Shown: positions 11,789 to 22,701, counted from the stretch's first letter. The stretch is DNA of 64,000 bases from Limnohabitans sp. (GCA_024642215.1 JAHEBO010000016.1:39783-103782); one strand, 5' to 3'. The notes: a model not told the origin generated them from the letters alone. Numbers and translations are program-made.

Positions 11789-12290
11789 TCACACCCTTCA
11801 AGGACGTGTTTACCGTTTGGGTGACGACGTCAACACCGACCTTAATTGCTCGGGCAAGTACTTGCCTGGCAAAGACGAAGCCTTCATTGCTGCGCAAGCC
11901 TTTGATGCGGTGTCACCCGGTTTTGCATCCCGCTTTGTGACGGGCAGTGTGATCGTTGCGGGCACGCACTTTGGCATCAACTCGTCGCGTGAACAAGCTG
12001 TTCACATCTTGCGACGCATGGGCGTGGCAGCCATTGTGGCGCCTTCGTTTGGGCGTCAATTTTTTCGCAATGCCATCAACAATGGCCTGCCCGTGATTGA
12101 GTGTGATGTGGCGAGCATCGAAGAGGGCGACACGCTGCGCATCGACATGGCGGGGCAAAAATTAGAAGTCAGCAACCGCAACATGGTGCGACCTTTGGGC
12201 GCAGTGCCCGAAGCCATTTTGGCCATCTTGGCCGAAGGCGGCCTCATTCCTTTTTTGAAAAAATACCCCGATTGGAAAATCACAGCATGA
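11781..12290 (+). CDS. Aconitase-family hydratase small subunit (LeuD-like)
   Basis: GDDVNTDLNCSGKYLPGKDEAF...VAGTHFGINSSREQAVHILRRMGVAAIVAPSFGRQFFRNAINNGLP; overlaps the large-subunit stop. Confidence 0.88.
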   Translation: MLDHTLQGRVYRLGDDVNTDLNCSGKYLPGKDEAFIAAQAFDAVSPGFASRFVTGSVIVAGTHFGINSSREQAVHILRRMGVAAIVAPSFGRQFFRNAINNGLPVIECDVASIEEGDTLRIDMAGQKLEVSNRNMVRPLGAVPEAILAILAEGGLIPFLKKYPDWKITA

Positions 12291-13222
12291 GTGGAAATCC
12301 AATCTCTGCGGAAAGTCAGCGCGCACTTACGCCGACGCAGTTGCGTCAACAATTGCGAGCCAAGCTGAAGCAAGCACAGCAGGGCGGCCCTGCGGTGGTG
12401 GCCCCTGGCGTGTTCGACGGCTATGGCGCGCGCATGGTGCAACAACTCGGATTTGAAGCGGTCTACATGACCGGCAACGGCGTGTCGGCCACCTTGTTGG
12501 GCCGCCCCGATGTGGGTTTGGTCGACTTGTCTTTGATGTCCGGTCATGCCCGCCGCGTGGCCTCGTGCGTCAACTTGCCGCTCATTTGCGATGCCGATAC
12601 CGGTTATGGCAACGTGGTTGGCGTGCGCCGCACCATCGAAGAATTTGAAGCGGCAGGGGTGGCGGCCATTCACATGGAAGACCAAATTTCGCCCAAACGC
12701 TGCGCCCAATTGCCGGGCGATCGCAGTGTGTTGCCGTTCCGCGAGGCCGTTGCCAAAATTGAAGCGGCCGTGGCGGCGCGCAAAGACGATCAGTTCATGA
12801 TCATTGCCCGCACCGACAGCGTGGGCGCCGAAGGCCTGGCCGCAGGCATTGCCCGTGCGCAAGTCTTTCAAAAAGCTGGCGCCGATGCTGTGTTCGTCGA
12901 GCTGAAAGCCCATCCCGGCTTGCTGGACGATCTGAAGCAAATCTCAGACGCTTTGACCATTCCTTGCACCGTCAACATCGATGCCGGTGGTCCCTTGCTC
13001 GGCTTGCCCGCAGCCCAATTGCACACCCATGGCGTGGCCTTGGCCATTTACCCCGCCTTGCTGCGCAATGCGGTGGGTTTTGCCATGCGCGAGGCCTTGC
13101 AGCACTTGCAAAACGACGGCCACACCCTGGCGGCCAAGCCGCGCCAGCTCACTTCCAAAGAGTACAACGACTGTTTAGGGCTGCCAGAAGTTGAGAATTG
13201 GGAGCGTCAGTTCCCCGTTTGA
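12287..13222 (+). CDS. Isocitrate lyase/PEP mutase family protein (methylisocitrate/dimethylmalate lyase-like)
   Basis: VAPGVFDGYGARMVQQLGFEAVYMTGNGVSAT...PLICDADTGYGN...HMEDQISPKRCAQLPGD...MIIARTDS; ATGA overlap with preceding gene. Confidence 0.9.
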   Translation: MSGNPISAESQRALTPTQLRQQLRAKLKQAQQGGPAVVAPGVFDGYGARMVQQLGFEAVYMTGNGVSATLLGRPDVGLVDLSLMSGHARRVASCVNLPLICDADTGYGNVVGVRRTIEEFEAAGVAAIHMEDQISPKRCAQLPGDRSVLPFREAVAKIEAAVAARKDDQFMIIARTDSVGAEGLAAGIARAQVFQKAGADAVFVELKAHPGLLDDLKQISDALTIPCTVNIDAGGPLLGLPAAQLHTHGVALAIYPALLRNAVGFAMREALQHLQNDGHTLAAKPRQLTSKEYNDCLGLPEVENWERQFPV

Positions 13223-13246
13223 GCACAAGAGTGCGAAAATAGGGGC

Positions 13247-14512
13247 ATGAACGCATCCATGCAGACCCTCGGGCAACAGGCCAAAGTTGCCTCCGCCTTG
13301 ATGGCCAAAGCCTCTACGGCTTCTAAAAACAAAGCCTTGAAACGCTTGGCAGCCTTGCTGCGCGAGAGCACGGCTGCCCTGCAAATCGACAACGCCAAAG
13401 ACCTGTCGCGTGCAGCGTCAGCGGGCTTGTCCGCGCCCATGGTCGATCGCTTGCGCCTCACGCCCAAGGTCCTTGAAACGTGTGCAGAAGGTTGCGAACA
13501 GCTGGCCGCCATGCCCGATGTCATCGGCGAAATTTTGGGCATGAAGCAACAACCCAGCGGCATTCGTGTGGGGCAAATGCGGGTGCCCATTGGTGTGTTC
13601 GGCATGATTTTCGAAAGCCGTCCCAACGTCACCATTGAAGCTGCCAGCCTGTCGATCAAGAGCGGCAACGCTTGCATTTTGCGCGGCGGCTCTGAAGCCA
13701 TTGAGTCCAACAAAGCGCTGGCCTTGTTGGTGCAGCAAGCCCTGCAAGAGTCAGGTTTGCCAGCCGATGCGGTGCAGTTGGTGCAAACCACCGACCGCGA
13801 AGCGGTGGGCCAACTCATCACCATGCCCGAGTACGTTGACGTCATCATTCCTCGCGGCGGCAAAGGCTTGATCGAGCGCATCAGCCGCGATGCCAAAGTG
13901 CCTGTTATCAAGCACCTGGATGGCAATTGCCACACATACGTGGACGATCCTTGCGATGTGGCCATGGCCGTCAAAGTGGCCGACAACGCCAAAACGCAAA
14001 AGTACAGTCCCTGCAATGCCAGCGAAGGCTTGTTGGTGGCCCAAGGTGTGGCCGCAGAATTTTTGCCACTCATTGGCAAGGTCTATGCCGACAAGGGCGT
14101 TGAAATGCGTTGCTGCCCCAAATCCAAGGCCATCTTGTCGCAAGTGGCTGGCGCCAAACTGGTGGAAGCCACCGAGCAAGATTGGTTTGAAGAGTACTTG
14201 GCGCCCATCATCAGCATCAAGGTGGTGGACGGTCTCGACCAAGCCATCGCCCATATCAATCATTATTCAAGCCATCACACCGATGCCATCCTCACGCGCA
14301 ACCACATGCATGCGCAGCGCTTCTTGCGCGAGGTCGATTCGGCCAGCGTCATGGTCAATGCCAGCACGCGTTTTGCCGATGGTTTTGAATTTGGACTGGG
14401 TGCCGAAATCGGCATCTCGACCGACAAGTTTCACGCCCGAGGTCCTGTCGGGATTGAAGGCCTCACCTCACTCAAGTACGTTGTGCTGGGTGAAGGCGAA
14501 GTCAGAAATTAA
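13247..14512 (+). CDS. proA: Gamma-glutamyl phosphate reductase
   Basis: [36 protein letters not shown]...[11 protein letters not shown]...[34 protein letters not shown]. Confidence 0.97.
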   Translation: MNASMQTLGQQAKVASALMAKASTASKNKALKRLAALLRESTAALQIDNAKDLSRAASAGLSAPMVDRLRLTPKVLETCAEGCEQLAAMPDVIGEILGMKQQPSGIRVGQMRVPIGVFGMIFESRPNVTIEAASLSIKSGNACILRGGSEAIESNKALALLVQQALQESGLPADAVQLVQTTDREAVGQLITMPEYVDVIIPRGGKGLIERISRDAKVPVIKHLDGNCHTYVDDPCDVAMAVKVADNAKTQKYSPCNASEGLLVAQGVAAEFLPLIGKVYADKGVEMRCCPKSKAILSQVAGAKLVEATEQDWFEEYLAPIISIKVVDGLDQAIAHINHYSSHHTDAILTRNHMHAQRFLREVDSASVMVNASTRFADGFEFGLGAEIGISTDKFHARGPVGIEGLTSLKYVVLGEGEVRN

Positions 14513-14523
14513 CAAAGGCTGCT

Positions 14524-15819
14524 ATGGTTCCGCATTTAGTCACTGCCCTCAACGGGCCCATCAACGAACTCGAGCAACGCGTGCTCGACTCCATGCCCGC
14601 CATTGAGCGCTGGTTTCGCCTCGAGTGGATGGAGCACACACCGCCCATTTACACCTCGGTCGACATTCGAAACGCCGGCTTCAAACTGGCGCCTGTGGAC
14701 ACCAACTTGTTTCCAGGCGGCTGGAACAACCTCTCGCAAGAAATGCTGCCTTTGGCCGTGCAAGCGGCACAGGCGGCCATTGAGAAGATCTGCCCCGAGG
14801 CCAAAAACCTGCTGATCATTCCCGAGAACCACACGCGCAATACGTTCTATTTGAGCAACGTGGCGCAACTTCAGCGCATCTTCCACATGGCCGGTTTGAA
14901 TGTGCGCATTGGCTCGATCAATCCCGAGATCAAAGAGTTGACGACGATTGATTTGCCAGGCGGCGAGCAAGTGACCTTGGAGCCGGTGCTGCGCTCTAAG
15001 CACCGTGTGGGTTTGAAAGACTTCGACCCTTGCACCATTTTGCTGAACAACGATTTGTCGGCCGGTGCACCTGGCATCTTGGAAGACCTGCATGAGCAAC
15101 ACTTGTTGCCACCGTTGCACGCCGGATGGAGCGTGCGCCGCAAAACCTTGCACTTCCAAAGCTACGAAGAAGTCTCTAAGCGTTTTGGCAAGCTGTTGGG
15201 CATTGACCCCTGGCTCATCAATCCCATGTTCAACCAATGTGGCGATGTGAATTTTGCCGAAGGCCTGGGCATTGAGGCACTGCGCAGCAACGTTGATGCC
15301 TTGCTGACCAAAATCAAGCGCAAGTACAAAGAGTACGGCATCAACGAAAAACCGTTTGTGGTGGTCAAAGCCGACAACGGCACTTATGGCATGGGCATCA
15401 TGACTGTGCGCGATGTGGCCGACCTCGATGTCCTCAACCGCAAAACGCGCAACAAGATGAGCGTCATCAAAGACGGCCAGGTGGTCAGCGATGTGATCAT
15501 TCAAGAAGGTGTGCTCACCAACGAACGCATGAACGATGCCGTGGCCGAACCCGTGGTCTACATGATGGACCGCTACGTGGTGGGCGGCTTCTACCGCGTG
15601 CATGCCGAGCGCGGTGTGGACGAGAACCTGAATGCGCCTGGCGCCAGTTTTGTGCCTTTGGCTTTTGCCGACACACCGCATTTGCCGCAGCCGGGCATGA
15701 AGCCCGGCGCCAGCGTGCCCAACCGCTTCTACATGTATGGCGTGATTGGCCGTTTGGCCATGTTGGCCGCCAGTTATGAGCTGGAAGCCACCGATCCTGA
15801 GGCAGAGGTGTACGACTAA
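14524..15819 (+). CDS. gshA: Glutamate-cysteine ligase (proteobacterial GshA type)
   Basis: SVDIRNAGFKLAPVDTNLFPGGWNNLS...NHTRNTFYLSNVAQL...VKADNGTYGMGIMTVRD. Confidence 0.93.
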   Translation: MVPHLVTALNGPINELEQRVLDSMPAIERWFRLEWMEHTPPIYTSVDIRNAGFKLAPVDTNLFPGGWNNLSQEMLPLAVQAAQAAIEKICPEAKNLLIIPENHTRNTFYLSNVAQLQRIFHMAGLNVRIGSINPEIKELTTIDLPGGEQVTLEPVLRSKHRVGLKDFDPCTILLNNDLSAGAPGILEDLHEQHLLPPLHAGWSVRRKTLHFQSYEEVSKRFGKLLGIDPWLINPMFNQCGDVNFAEGLGIEALRSNVDALLTKIKRKYKEYGINEKPFVVVKADNGTYGMGIMTVRDVADLDVLNRKTRNKMSVIKDGQVVSDVIIQEGVLTNERMNDAVAEPVVYMMDRYVVGGFYRVHAERGVDENLNAPGASFVPLAFADTPHLPQPGMKPGASVPNRFYMYGVIGRLAMLAASYELEATDPEAEVYD

Positions 15820-15943
15820 AGTGTGTATTTTGGCGCGGCAGTTGCTGCGCCGCAACATTTCCAAACAGGCCTGTCTTTTAGAGTTTGGACCCCATGGCAA
15901 AGAACGCAAAACAGGCGCAGAATCGCGTTCATTCTGAACAACA

Positions 15944-15973
15944 AGCCCAGCCCTGATGCTGGGCTGATTTTTT
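15944..15973 (+). terminator. Terminator-like hairpin abutting the kup start codon
   Basis: AGCCCAGC-CCTGAT-GCTGGGCT then GATTTTTT; the T run ends one base before GTG 15974. Confidence 0.8.
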
Positions 15974-17842
15974 GTGTCTTCTAGCAAATCTTCTCTAGCC
16001 GCCTTAACCCTAGGCGCTATCGGTGTGGTGTACGGCGACATCGGCACCAGTGTGTTGTATGCGATGAAAGAGGTGTTTGGCTCCGGTCATGTACCTTTCA
16101 CGCCCGAGAATGTCTACGGCATTCTGTCTATCTTCTTCTGGACCCTGACCACCATCGTCTCAGTCAAGTACGTCAGCTTGGTGCTGCGTGCCGACAACCA
16201 CGGTGAAGGCGGTCTGGTGGCCATGCTGGCGCTGGCGTCGCAATCGGTCAAAGACAAGCCGCAATTGCGCAAAGTGCTGTTGATGGTGGGCATCTTTGGC
16301 ACTTGTTTGTTTTATGGCGACGGTGTGATCACGCCGGCCATCTCTGTGCTGTCTGCAGTGGAAGGTTTGGAGGTGGTCTCGCCCACCTTTAAGAAAGCCG
16401 TGATTCCACTCACGCTGATTATTTTGTTTGGCTTGTTTGCCGTTCAAAAAAGAGGCACTGCGGGCATCGGCAAATTTTTTGGTCCTATCACCGTGGTCTG
16501 GTTTGCTGCCATCTCGGTCTTAGGGCTGTACCACATTGCCACGCAACCCGAAATTTTGTGGGCCATCAGTCCCCATTACGCCATCCGTTTCATTTGGGAC
16601 TTTCCAGGTATCACCTTCATTATTTTGGGTGCCGTGGTCTTGTGCGTCACAGGGGGTGAAGCCCTTTATGCCGACATGGGCCACTTTGGCAAAAAACCAA
16701 TTCGCTTGGCGTGGTTCAGTGTGGTGATGCCCTCACTTACTTTGAATTATTTCGGACAAGGCGCGCTGCTCTTGAGCAACCCAGAAGCCGTCAAAAATCC
16801 CTTTTACATGATGGCACCCGAGTGGGCCCTGATTCCCTTGGTGGGACTGGCCACACTGGCCACCGTGATTGCCTCACAAGCCCTGATCACCGGCGCGTTC
16901 AGTGTCACCAAGCAGGTGATTCAGTTGGGCTATTTGCCGCGTTTGCAAGTGCTCCACACCAGCGTCAAAGAGACCGGTCAAATTTACATGCCCTTCGTCA
17001 ACTGGGGTTTGTTTGTGCTGATCGTGTTGGCTGTGGCCTTGTTCAAGTCGTCAAGCAATTTGGCGGCGGCCTACGGCATCGCCGTGTGTACCGACATGCT
17101 GATTACCACCGTGCTCACCTTCTTTGTGATTCGCTACAGCTGGAATTTGCCACTGTCACTGTGCATTGGTGCAACGGGATTTTTCTTTGCGGTTGATTTT
17201 GCGTTCTGGGCGTCCAACCTTTTGAAACTGTTTGAGGGCGGTTGGTTTCCGCTCGTCATTGGCGGTGGCATCTTTTTACTGATGATCACTTGGAGTGATG
17301 GCCGCAGGTTGCTCAACAACTCGCTCAAGGCAGACTCATTCAGCTTGGTTGATTTCTTAGAAGCCATTTTTGTGGCGCCGCCTGTGCGCGTTGAAGGCAC
17401 TGCCGTTTTCTTAACGGCTGAAACGGGCAATGTGCCCAATGCTTTGCTGCACAACTTAAAGCACAACAAGGTCTTACATCGCCAAAATTTATTTGTGACG
17501 GTGCGCAGTCATGAAGTGCCTTGGATTGGCATGAACAAGCGTTTGGAAATTGAACCTTTGGGTCACGACTGCTGGCAAGTGATTGTCAACTACGGATTCA
17601 AGAACGATCCCAATTTGCCTCAGGCTTTGGAGAGCTTGAAGGGCCACGGCGCAGAACTCGATCCGATGAGCACCAGCTATTTCTTGTCGCGCGACATTGT
17701 CATTCCCACCATCGGTGGCGGCATGGCCACTTGGCGTGAAAAGCTGTTTGCGCAAATGCACTTGAACGCCAGTGCGGCGGCCGAGTTCTTGAAGCTGCCC
17801 AACAACTCAGTGGTGGAGTTGGGCTCCAAGATCGAAATTTAA
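15974..17842 (+). CDS. kup: Potassium uptake protein Kup
   Basis: [62 protein letters not shown]. Confidence 0.96.
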   Translation: MSSSKSSLAALTLGAIGVVYGDIGTSVLYAMKEVFGSGHVPFTPENVYGILSIFFWTLTTIVSVKYVSLVLRADNHGEGGLVAMLALASQSVKDKPQLRKVLLMVGIFGTCLFYGDGVITPAISVLSAVEGLEVVSPTFKKAVIPLTLIILFGLFAVQKRGTAGIGKFFGPITVVWFAAISVLGLYHIATQPEILWAISPHYAIRFIWDFPGITFIILGAVVLCVTGGEALYADMGHFGKKPIRLAWFSVVMPSLTLNYFGQGALLLSNPEAVKNPFYMMAPEWALIPLVGLATLATVIASQALITGAFSVTKQVIQLGYLPRLQVLHTSVKETGQIYMPFVNWGLFVLIVLAVALFKSSSNLAAAYGIAVCTDMLITTVLTFFVIRYSWNLPLSLCIGATGFFFAVDFAFWASNLLKLFEGGWFPLVIGGGIFLLMITWSDGRRLLNNSLKADSFSLVDFLEAIFVAPPVRVEGTAVFLTAETGNVPNALLHNLKHNKVLHRQNLFVTVRSHEVPWIGMNKRLEIEPLGHDCWQVIVNYGFKNDPNLPQALESLKGHGAELDPMSTSYFLSRDIVIPTIGGGMATWREKLFAQMHLNASAAAEFLKLPNNSVVELGSKIEI

Positions 17843-17849
17843 CTGAACG

Positions 17850-18692
17850 TTAAATGCGGCTCATCGCCTCGCCCATGTGAAGTGGGCGGGTGCTGAGCCA
17901 ATCTGTAGGAAACTGAATGCTGTTTTGCGGAAACAGCATGACCACGGTGGAGCCCAACAAAAAGCGGCCCATCTCTTCACCTTTTTGAAGCTTGACATCT
18001 TGCGTGTCGTAGCGCCATTCGCGCACCATGCCAGGACGCGGCGGATTCACTTGACCGTGCCAAACCGTGGCCATGCTGCCCACAATGGTGGCACCCACCA
18101 AGACCAACACCATCGGTCCTTGTTCAGTTTCAAACTCGCACACCACGCGCTCGTTGCGTGCAAACAAACCAGGCACACCCCGGGCTGTGGTGGGATTGAC
18201 CGAAAACAAATCGCCAGGCACGTGAATCATCCGCAGCAGCTTGCCGGCAATGGGCATGTGAATGCGGTGATAGTCGCGTGGACTTAAGTACAAAGTGGCG
18301 AACTGACCATTTTGAAATTGCGCAGCCAAGTTCTCATCGCCGCCGACCAATGTGCGGGTGCTGTAGTGATGGCCTTTGGCTTGAAAAATTTGATCTTTGT
18401 CGATGGGCCCACATTGGCTGATGGCGCCATCCACAGGGCAGACCCAGGTGCTGGACGCCACAGGACGTGCACCGTCTCTCAAGGGGCGTGTGAAAAATTC
18501 GTTGAAGCTTTTGTAGTGGGCGGGGTCGGCATGCACCGCTTCATCCAAGTTGACGTTGTAGCGCTTCACAAAGCGCTTGATCACCCACGTGGTCAATCCG
18601 CCCCATTCTGCACTGGCCAAACGCCCAGCCAGCCGGGTCATGGCCTGTTTGGGCATGAGGTATTGCGGCAATACTGCCAATTGATCAGACAC
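17850..18692 (-). CDS. psd: Phosphatidylserine decarboxylase proenzyme
   Basis: FNEFFTRPLRDGARPV, YLSPRDYHRIHMP, C-terminal GRFLLGSTVVMLFP (LGST cleavage site). Confidence 0.96.
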   Translation of the reverse strand: MSDQLAVLPQYLMPKQAMTRLAGRLASAEWGGLTTWVIKRFVKRYNVNLDEAVHADPAHYKSFNEFFTRPLRDGARPVASSTWVCPVDGAISQCGPIDKDQIFQAKGHHYSTRTLVGGDENLAAQFQNGQFATLYLSPRDYHRIHMPIAGKLLRMIHVPGDLFSVNPTTARGVPGLFARNERVVCEFETEQGPMVLVLVGATIVGSMATVWHGQVNPPRPGMVREWRYDTQDVKLQKGEEMGRFLLGSTVVMLFPQNSIQFPTDWLSTRPLHMGEAMSRI

Positions 18693-18788
18693 AGGGGCTC
18701 CCTCGATTCACATGGGGACCTATTGTAGAAGGGTAGAAGGCTTGCAAGGCGTCACTTTGAAGCCTGCAAGTGTTTCAAGGGCCGCTTC

Positions 18789-19844
18789 TTAGAACTCTTG
18801 GTAAAAGCCCAAAGCACGCTGTGTGGGGGCATCGTCCACATGGAACAGGTAGGCATTGCCGTTGCTGGCGCGGTGTTGGATGTGCGCATGGGTCGGAATG
18901 GCCACGGTGTCACCTTCTGACCATTTCAACGTGACGCCATCAATCTCGGATTCGCCGCGGCCTTCAATGACGTGCATCACCGAGCTGGCCGAACGTGGGC
19001 GAGGATTGAAGTCCAAGCCATCTCTGAGCAGCTGTGCAGAAAAGCCCAAGGTGGGCAAACAAGGGGCGCCTGTTTCTGGGTTGACGTAGGCCAACTGGAC
19101 CGCCGCCTCTTTTGGCGTACCTTTGTCGAGGGCATTCAAGGCTTCGCGTACATCGACCCAAGGGTAGCGAATTTGAGGGTATGGGGCACGCGTCGCTTGG
19201 CTCAGTGACCCAAAGGGCACCAAACCTGCACGCCGGTACTTGGTTTGAGATGCATCCAAATCAGGGCTGGCGTTTTGCGAAGGCCCCTCAATGGCGTATG
19301 ACGCTTCCATGCTGTAGACCATGGGCAAATCCAATGCATCCAGCCACACCACGGGGCCTTTGCCTTCATGGCCGTGTTCGTGCCACAAACCGGCGGGGGT
19401 CAAAATCAAATCGCCTTTGTGCATCGGGCACTTTTCGCCTTGCACCGTGGTGAAACCGCCTTCGCCTTCCACCACAAAGCGAACAGCGCTGGGTGTGTGG
19501 CGGTGGTTGGGTGCGACTTCGCCAGGCAAGATCAGCTGCATGCCCACATAAATGGTGGGCGTGGCCACCAGTTTCTCTATGCCGTGGCCAGGGTTGCACA
19601 AGACCAAGACCCGGCGTTCAGCCTTTTCAATGGGCGTCAAATCGCCTGCTCGCATCAATTGGGGGCGAACATCTTTGTAGTGCCACACAAAAGGCTGGGT
19701 CGCGCGGGCGGGTTTGCCGCGTGGCAGCAGACCGCGCAATTGTGGCCACAAGGGTGCAATCGACAGGGCCGTCATGTCTGCGATGTAGTCTGCAGGCAGA
19801 TCTTCTAAGCGTCCCAAGGCATCGGCGTGGTTGGAGGGGTTCAT
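18789..19844 (-). CDS. Gentisate 1,2-dioxygenase (bicupin)
   Basis: MQLILPGEVAPNHRHTPSAVRFVVEGEGGFTTVQGEKCPMHKGDLILTPAGLWHEHGHEG. Confidence 0.92.
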   Translation of the reverse strand: MNPSNHADALGRLEDLPADYIADMTALSIAPLWPQLRGLLPRGKPARATQPFVWHYKDVRPQLMRAGDLTPIEKAERRVLVLCNPGHGIEKLVATPTIYVGMQLILPGEVAPNHRHTPSAVRFVVEGEGGFTTVQGEKCPMHKGDLILTPAGLWHEHGHEGKGPVVWLDALDLPMVYSMEASYAIEGPSQNASPDLDASQTKYRRAGLVPFGSLSQATRAPYPQIRYPWVDVREALNALDKGTPKEAAVQLAYVNPETGAPCLPTLGFSAQLLRDGLDFNPRPRSASSVMHVIEGRGESEIDGVTLKWSEGDTVAIPTHAHIQHRASNGNAYLFHVDDAPTQRALGFYQEF

Positions 19845-19882
19845 GATGTGATGGGTCCAGTAAGAGGTGGCAACAGTCTTTT

Positions 19883-19898
19883 AATAAGTATACATATT
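19883..19898. promoter_or_regulatory. Candidate palindromic operator upstream of gentisate dioxygenase
   Basis: AATAAGTATACATATT, 14 of 16 positions dyad-symmetric, in the divergent intergenic region. Confidence 0.45.
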
Positions 19899-20001
19899 GA
19901 TGCTGTTTTCACAAGGCCTGCGACACGTCCTGCGTCAAATAGGAGACGGATTCGCGCTGGGGGTCAGCTGGGTCAAAGGATCGGCGAGGCACAATCAAGG
20001 G

Positions 20002-20931
20002 ATGACTGATTTATTGAGCGTAAAAAACCTCGTCAAACGCTTTGGCGACAACACGGTGGTGAACGATTTGTCGTTCAACATCGCGCCTGGCGAGTGCCTG
20101 GGCGTGATTGGCCCCAACGGTGCTGGTAAAACCACCACGCTGCGCATGTGCTTGGGCTTGACCACCCCCGATGCTGGCAGCATCACGTACTTTGACAATT
20201 TGTCGATGCCCCAAGATGCATTGGCCATCAAGTCAAGGTTAGGCGTGGTGGCGCAGATGGACACCCTCGATCCCGACTTCACGGCGGAAGAAAACCTGCT
20301 GGTCTATGGCCGCTACTTCGGCATGAAAGACCGCGACATCAAAGCGCGCATTGCACCGCTCTTAGAGTTTGGCGCCTTGACCAGCAAGGCCAAAGCCAAA
20401 CCCGGTGAATTGTCTGGCGGTATGAAACGCCGCTTGAGCTTAGCGCGCGCACTCATCAACCAACCGCAAATGTTGATGTTGGATGAGCCCACCACGGGTC
20501 TCGACCCACAGGCGCGGCATTTGATGTGGGAGCGTTTGCAAATGCTGATGCAAGAAGGCAAATCGATTTTGCTCACGACGCATTTCATGGATGAAGCCGA
20601 ACGTTTGTGTGACCGTTTGTTGGTCATTGACCATGGCAAAAAAATTGCCGAAGGCAAACCACGCGATTTGATTGCGCAGCATCTCGAGCCCGATGTGGTG
20701 GAACTGTATGGCCAAGGCGCATTGGCATTGGCCGCAGAAGATTCGCCGCTCAGGCAACATGCGGCAAGGGTTGAGGTCAGTGGCGAGACGGTGTTTTTCT
20801 ACACCTCGGAAGCCAAACCTTTGTTGGTGGCTTTGCAAGCCTGGCCTCACATTCGCAGTCTGCACCGCCCTGCCAATTTAGAGGATTTATTTTTGAAACT
20901 CACCGGTCGACAAATCAGGGAGAACGCATGA
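20002..20931 (+). CDS. ABC transporter ATP-binding protein (NodI/DrrA-like)
   Basis: [57 protein letters not shown]; start [16 protein letters not shown]. Confidence 0.94.
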   Translation: MTDLLSVKNLVKRFGDNTVVNDLSFNIAPGECLGVIGPNGAGKTTTLRMCLGLTTPDAGSITYFDNLSMPQDALAIKSRLGVVAQMDTLDPDFTAEENLLVYGRYFGMKDRDIKARIAPLLEFGALTSKAKAKPGELSGGMKRRLSLARALINQPQMLMLDEPTTGLDPQARHLMWERLQMLMQEGKSILLTTHFMDEAERLCDRLLVIDHGKKIAEGKPRDLIAQHLEPDVVELYGQGALALAAEDSPLRQHAARVEVSGETVFFYTSEAKPLLVALQAWPHIRSLHRPANLEDLFLKLTGRQIRENA

Positions 20932-21743
20932 TGAACACACACCATGTGACTCCTTCTGTGTGGGCGCCGCCGCAACTCTCGATGCGCTGGTGGCCCGTTT
21001 TCTTGCGCAATTTGTTGGTGTGGCGCAAGTTGGCCATTCCCAGTTTGGTGGGCAATATTGCTGAACCACTCATGTGGTTGGTGGCCTTTGGTTATGGCCT
21101 GGGCGCCTTGGTGGGCGAAGTGAACGCCGGGGGGCAGCAAGTGCCCTACATTTTGTTTTTGGCCAGCGGCAGCATTTGCATGAGCGCCATGAATGCGGCG
21201 TCGTTTGAGGCTTTGTATTCGGCATTCTCACGCATGCACATGCAAAAAACCTGGGACGGCATCATGAACGCGCCGGTGCGCCTTGACGATGTGGTGATGG
21301 CTGAGATGCTGTGGGCAGCTTACAAAGCCATCTTCACCGTCACAGCCATCATGGTGGTGATGTTGGCGCTGGGCATCACGCACAGTTGGAAGTTGATCTT
21401 GGCATGGCCCATCCTGTGGTTGGTGGGTGTCACCTTCAGTTGTATCGCCTTGATTTTCAATGCCTTGGCCAAAGGCTATGACTTCTTCACCTACTACTTC
21501 ACCTTGTTCCTCACGCCCATGATGTTTTTGTCGGGCATTTATTTTCCGCGCACGCAATTGCCGGAGTGGCTGCAAATCATCACGTCCTATTTGCCGTTAA
21601 CGGCTGCCGTTGAAATGGTGCGTCCTTTGTTCTTAGATCAATGGCCCCAGCATTTTGTGGGCAACTTGTGCCTGTTGTTGGGCGTGGCTGCCAGTGCGTT
21701 CTGGATTGCATTGGCCTTAACGCGCAAACGATTCAGAGCATGA
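20928..21743 (+). CDS. ABC-2 type transporter permease (NodJ-like)
   Basis: Six-TM ABC-2 permease; [31 protein letters not shown]; overlaps the ATPase gene. Confidence 0.92.
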   Translation: MMNTHHVTPSVWAPPQLSMRWWPVFLRNLLVWRKLAIPSLVGNIAEPLMWLVAFGYGLGALVGEVNAGGQQVPYILFLASGSICMSAMNAASFEALYSAFSRMHMQKTWDGIMNAPVRLDDVVMAEMLWAAYKAIFTVTAIMVVMLALGITHSWKLILAWPILWLVGVTFSCIALIFNALAKGYDFFTYYFTLFLTPMMFLSGIYFPRTQLPEWLQIITSYLPLTAAVEMVRPLFLDQWPQHFVGNLCLLLGVAASAFWIALALTRKRFRA

Positions 21744-21798
21744 TGAGGCGCATCGTGGCATCTGCATTTTCTTTTATCAACTTTTCATTTTTCAAATC

Positions 21799-22647
21799 AT
21801 GATCATTCAAAAAGTAGGCATCATTGGCGCAGGCACCATGGGCAACGGCATTGCGCAAGCATGTGCCGTGGCAGGCATTCCCGTGGTGATGGTAGACATT
21901 TCTGAAGCGGCAGTGGCCAAAGGCATTGCCACGGTGTCGGGCAGTTTGGACCGTTTGCTCAAAAAAGAAAAAATCACCGAAGCCGACAAGGCTTCTGCGC
22001 TGGCGAAAATTCAAGGCAGTACCCGGTATGAAGATTTGATGAGCGCCGATTTGGTGATTGAGGCGGCCACTGAAAACCAAGACCTCAAAGTCAAAATCTT
22101 GAAGCAACTCGATGCTTTGTTGGCGCCCGAAGTCATCATCGCATCCAACACTTCTTCCATTTCCATCACGCAGTTGGCGGCGGTCACCACTCGTGCAGAC
22201 CGCTTCATTGGCATGCACTTTTTCAACCCTGTGCCCATGATGGCTTTGGTTGAAATCATTCGCGGTTTGCAAACCAGCGATGCCACGCACGATGCGGTGC
22301 ACGCGTTGGCCACTGCTTTGGGCAAGACGCCAATCACTGTCAAGAACGCGCCAGGTTTTGTGGTCAATCGCATTTTGGTGCCCATGATCAATGAAGCCCT
22401 GTTTGTGTTGTCTGAAGGTTTGGCCACACCCGATGACATCGACGCCGGCATGAAGCTTGGCTGCAATCAACCCATTGGCCCTCTGGCCTTGGCCGACATG
22501 ATTGGCTTGGATGTGTGTTTGGCTGTGATGGAGGTGTACCTCAAAGAATTCGGCGACAGCAAATACCGTCCTTGTCCCTTGCTCAAAGAGCTGGTGGCGG
22601 CTGGTCGCCTAGGCCGTAAAACCGGTCATGGCGTATACCAATATTGA
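21799..22647 (+). CDS. 3-hydroxybutyryl-CoA dehydrogenase family protein
   Basis: KVGIIGAGTMGNGIAQACAVAGIPVVMVDI...HFFNPVPMMALVEIIRG...TPDDIDAGMKLGCNQPIGPLALADMIGLD. Confidence 0.95.
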   Translation: MIIQKVGIIGAGTMGNGIAQACAVAGIPVVMVDISEAAVAKGIATVSGSLDRLLKKEKITEADKASALAKIQGSTRYEDLMSADLVIEAATENQDLKVKILKQLDALLAPEVIIASNTSSISITQLAAVTTRADRFIGMHFFNPVPMMALVEIIRGLQTSDATHDAVHALATALGKTPITVKNAPGFVVNRILVPMINEALFVLSEGLATPDDIDAGMKLGCNQPIGPLALADMIGLDVCLAVMEVYLKEFGDSKYRPCPLLKELVAAGRLGRKTGHGVYQY

Positions 22648-22701
22648 TTTAAAACAAGTTCACTTGGCGCGTCTCTCTTTAACCTGCAAGCAAGGTTCTC
22701 T

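Noticed and set aside
12056-12940. 294-aa minus-strand ORF
   Set aside because: Antisense across the LeuD-like and lyase genes, both supported by family motifs.
14536-16047. 503-aa minus-strand ORF
   Set aside because: Antisense to the well-supported gshA; repetitive His/Val/Gln composition, no recognisable domain.
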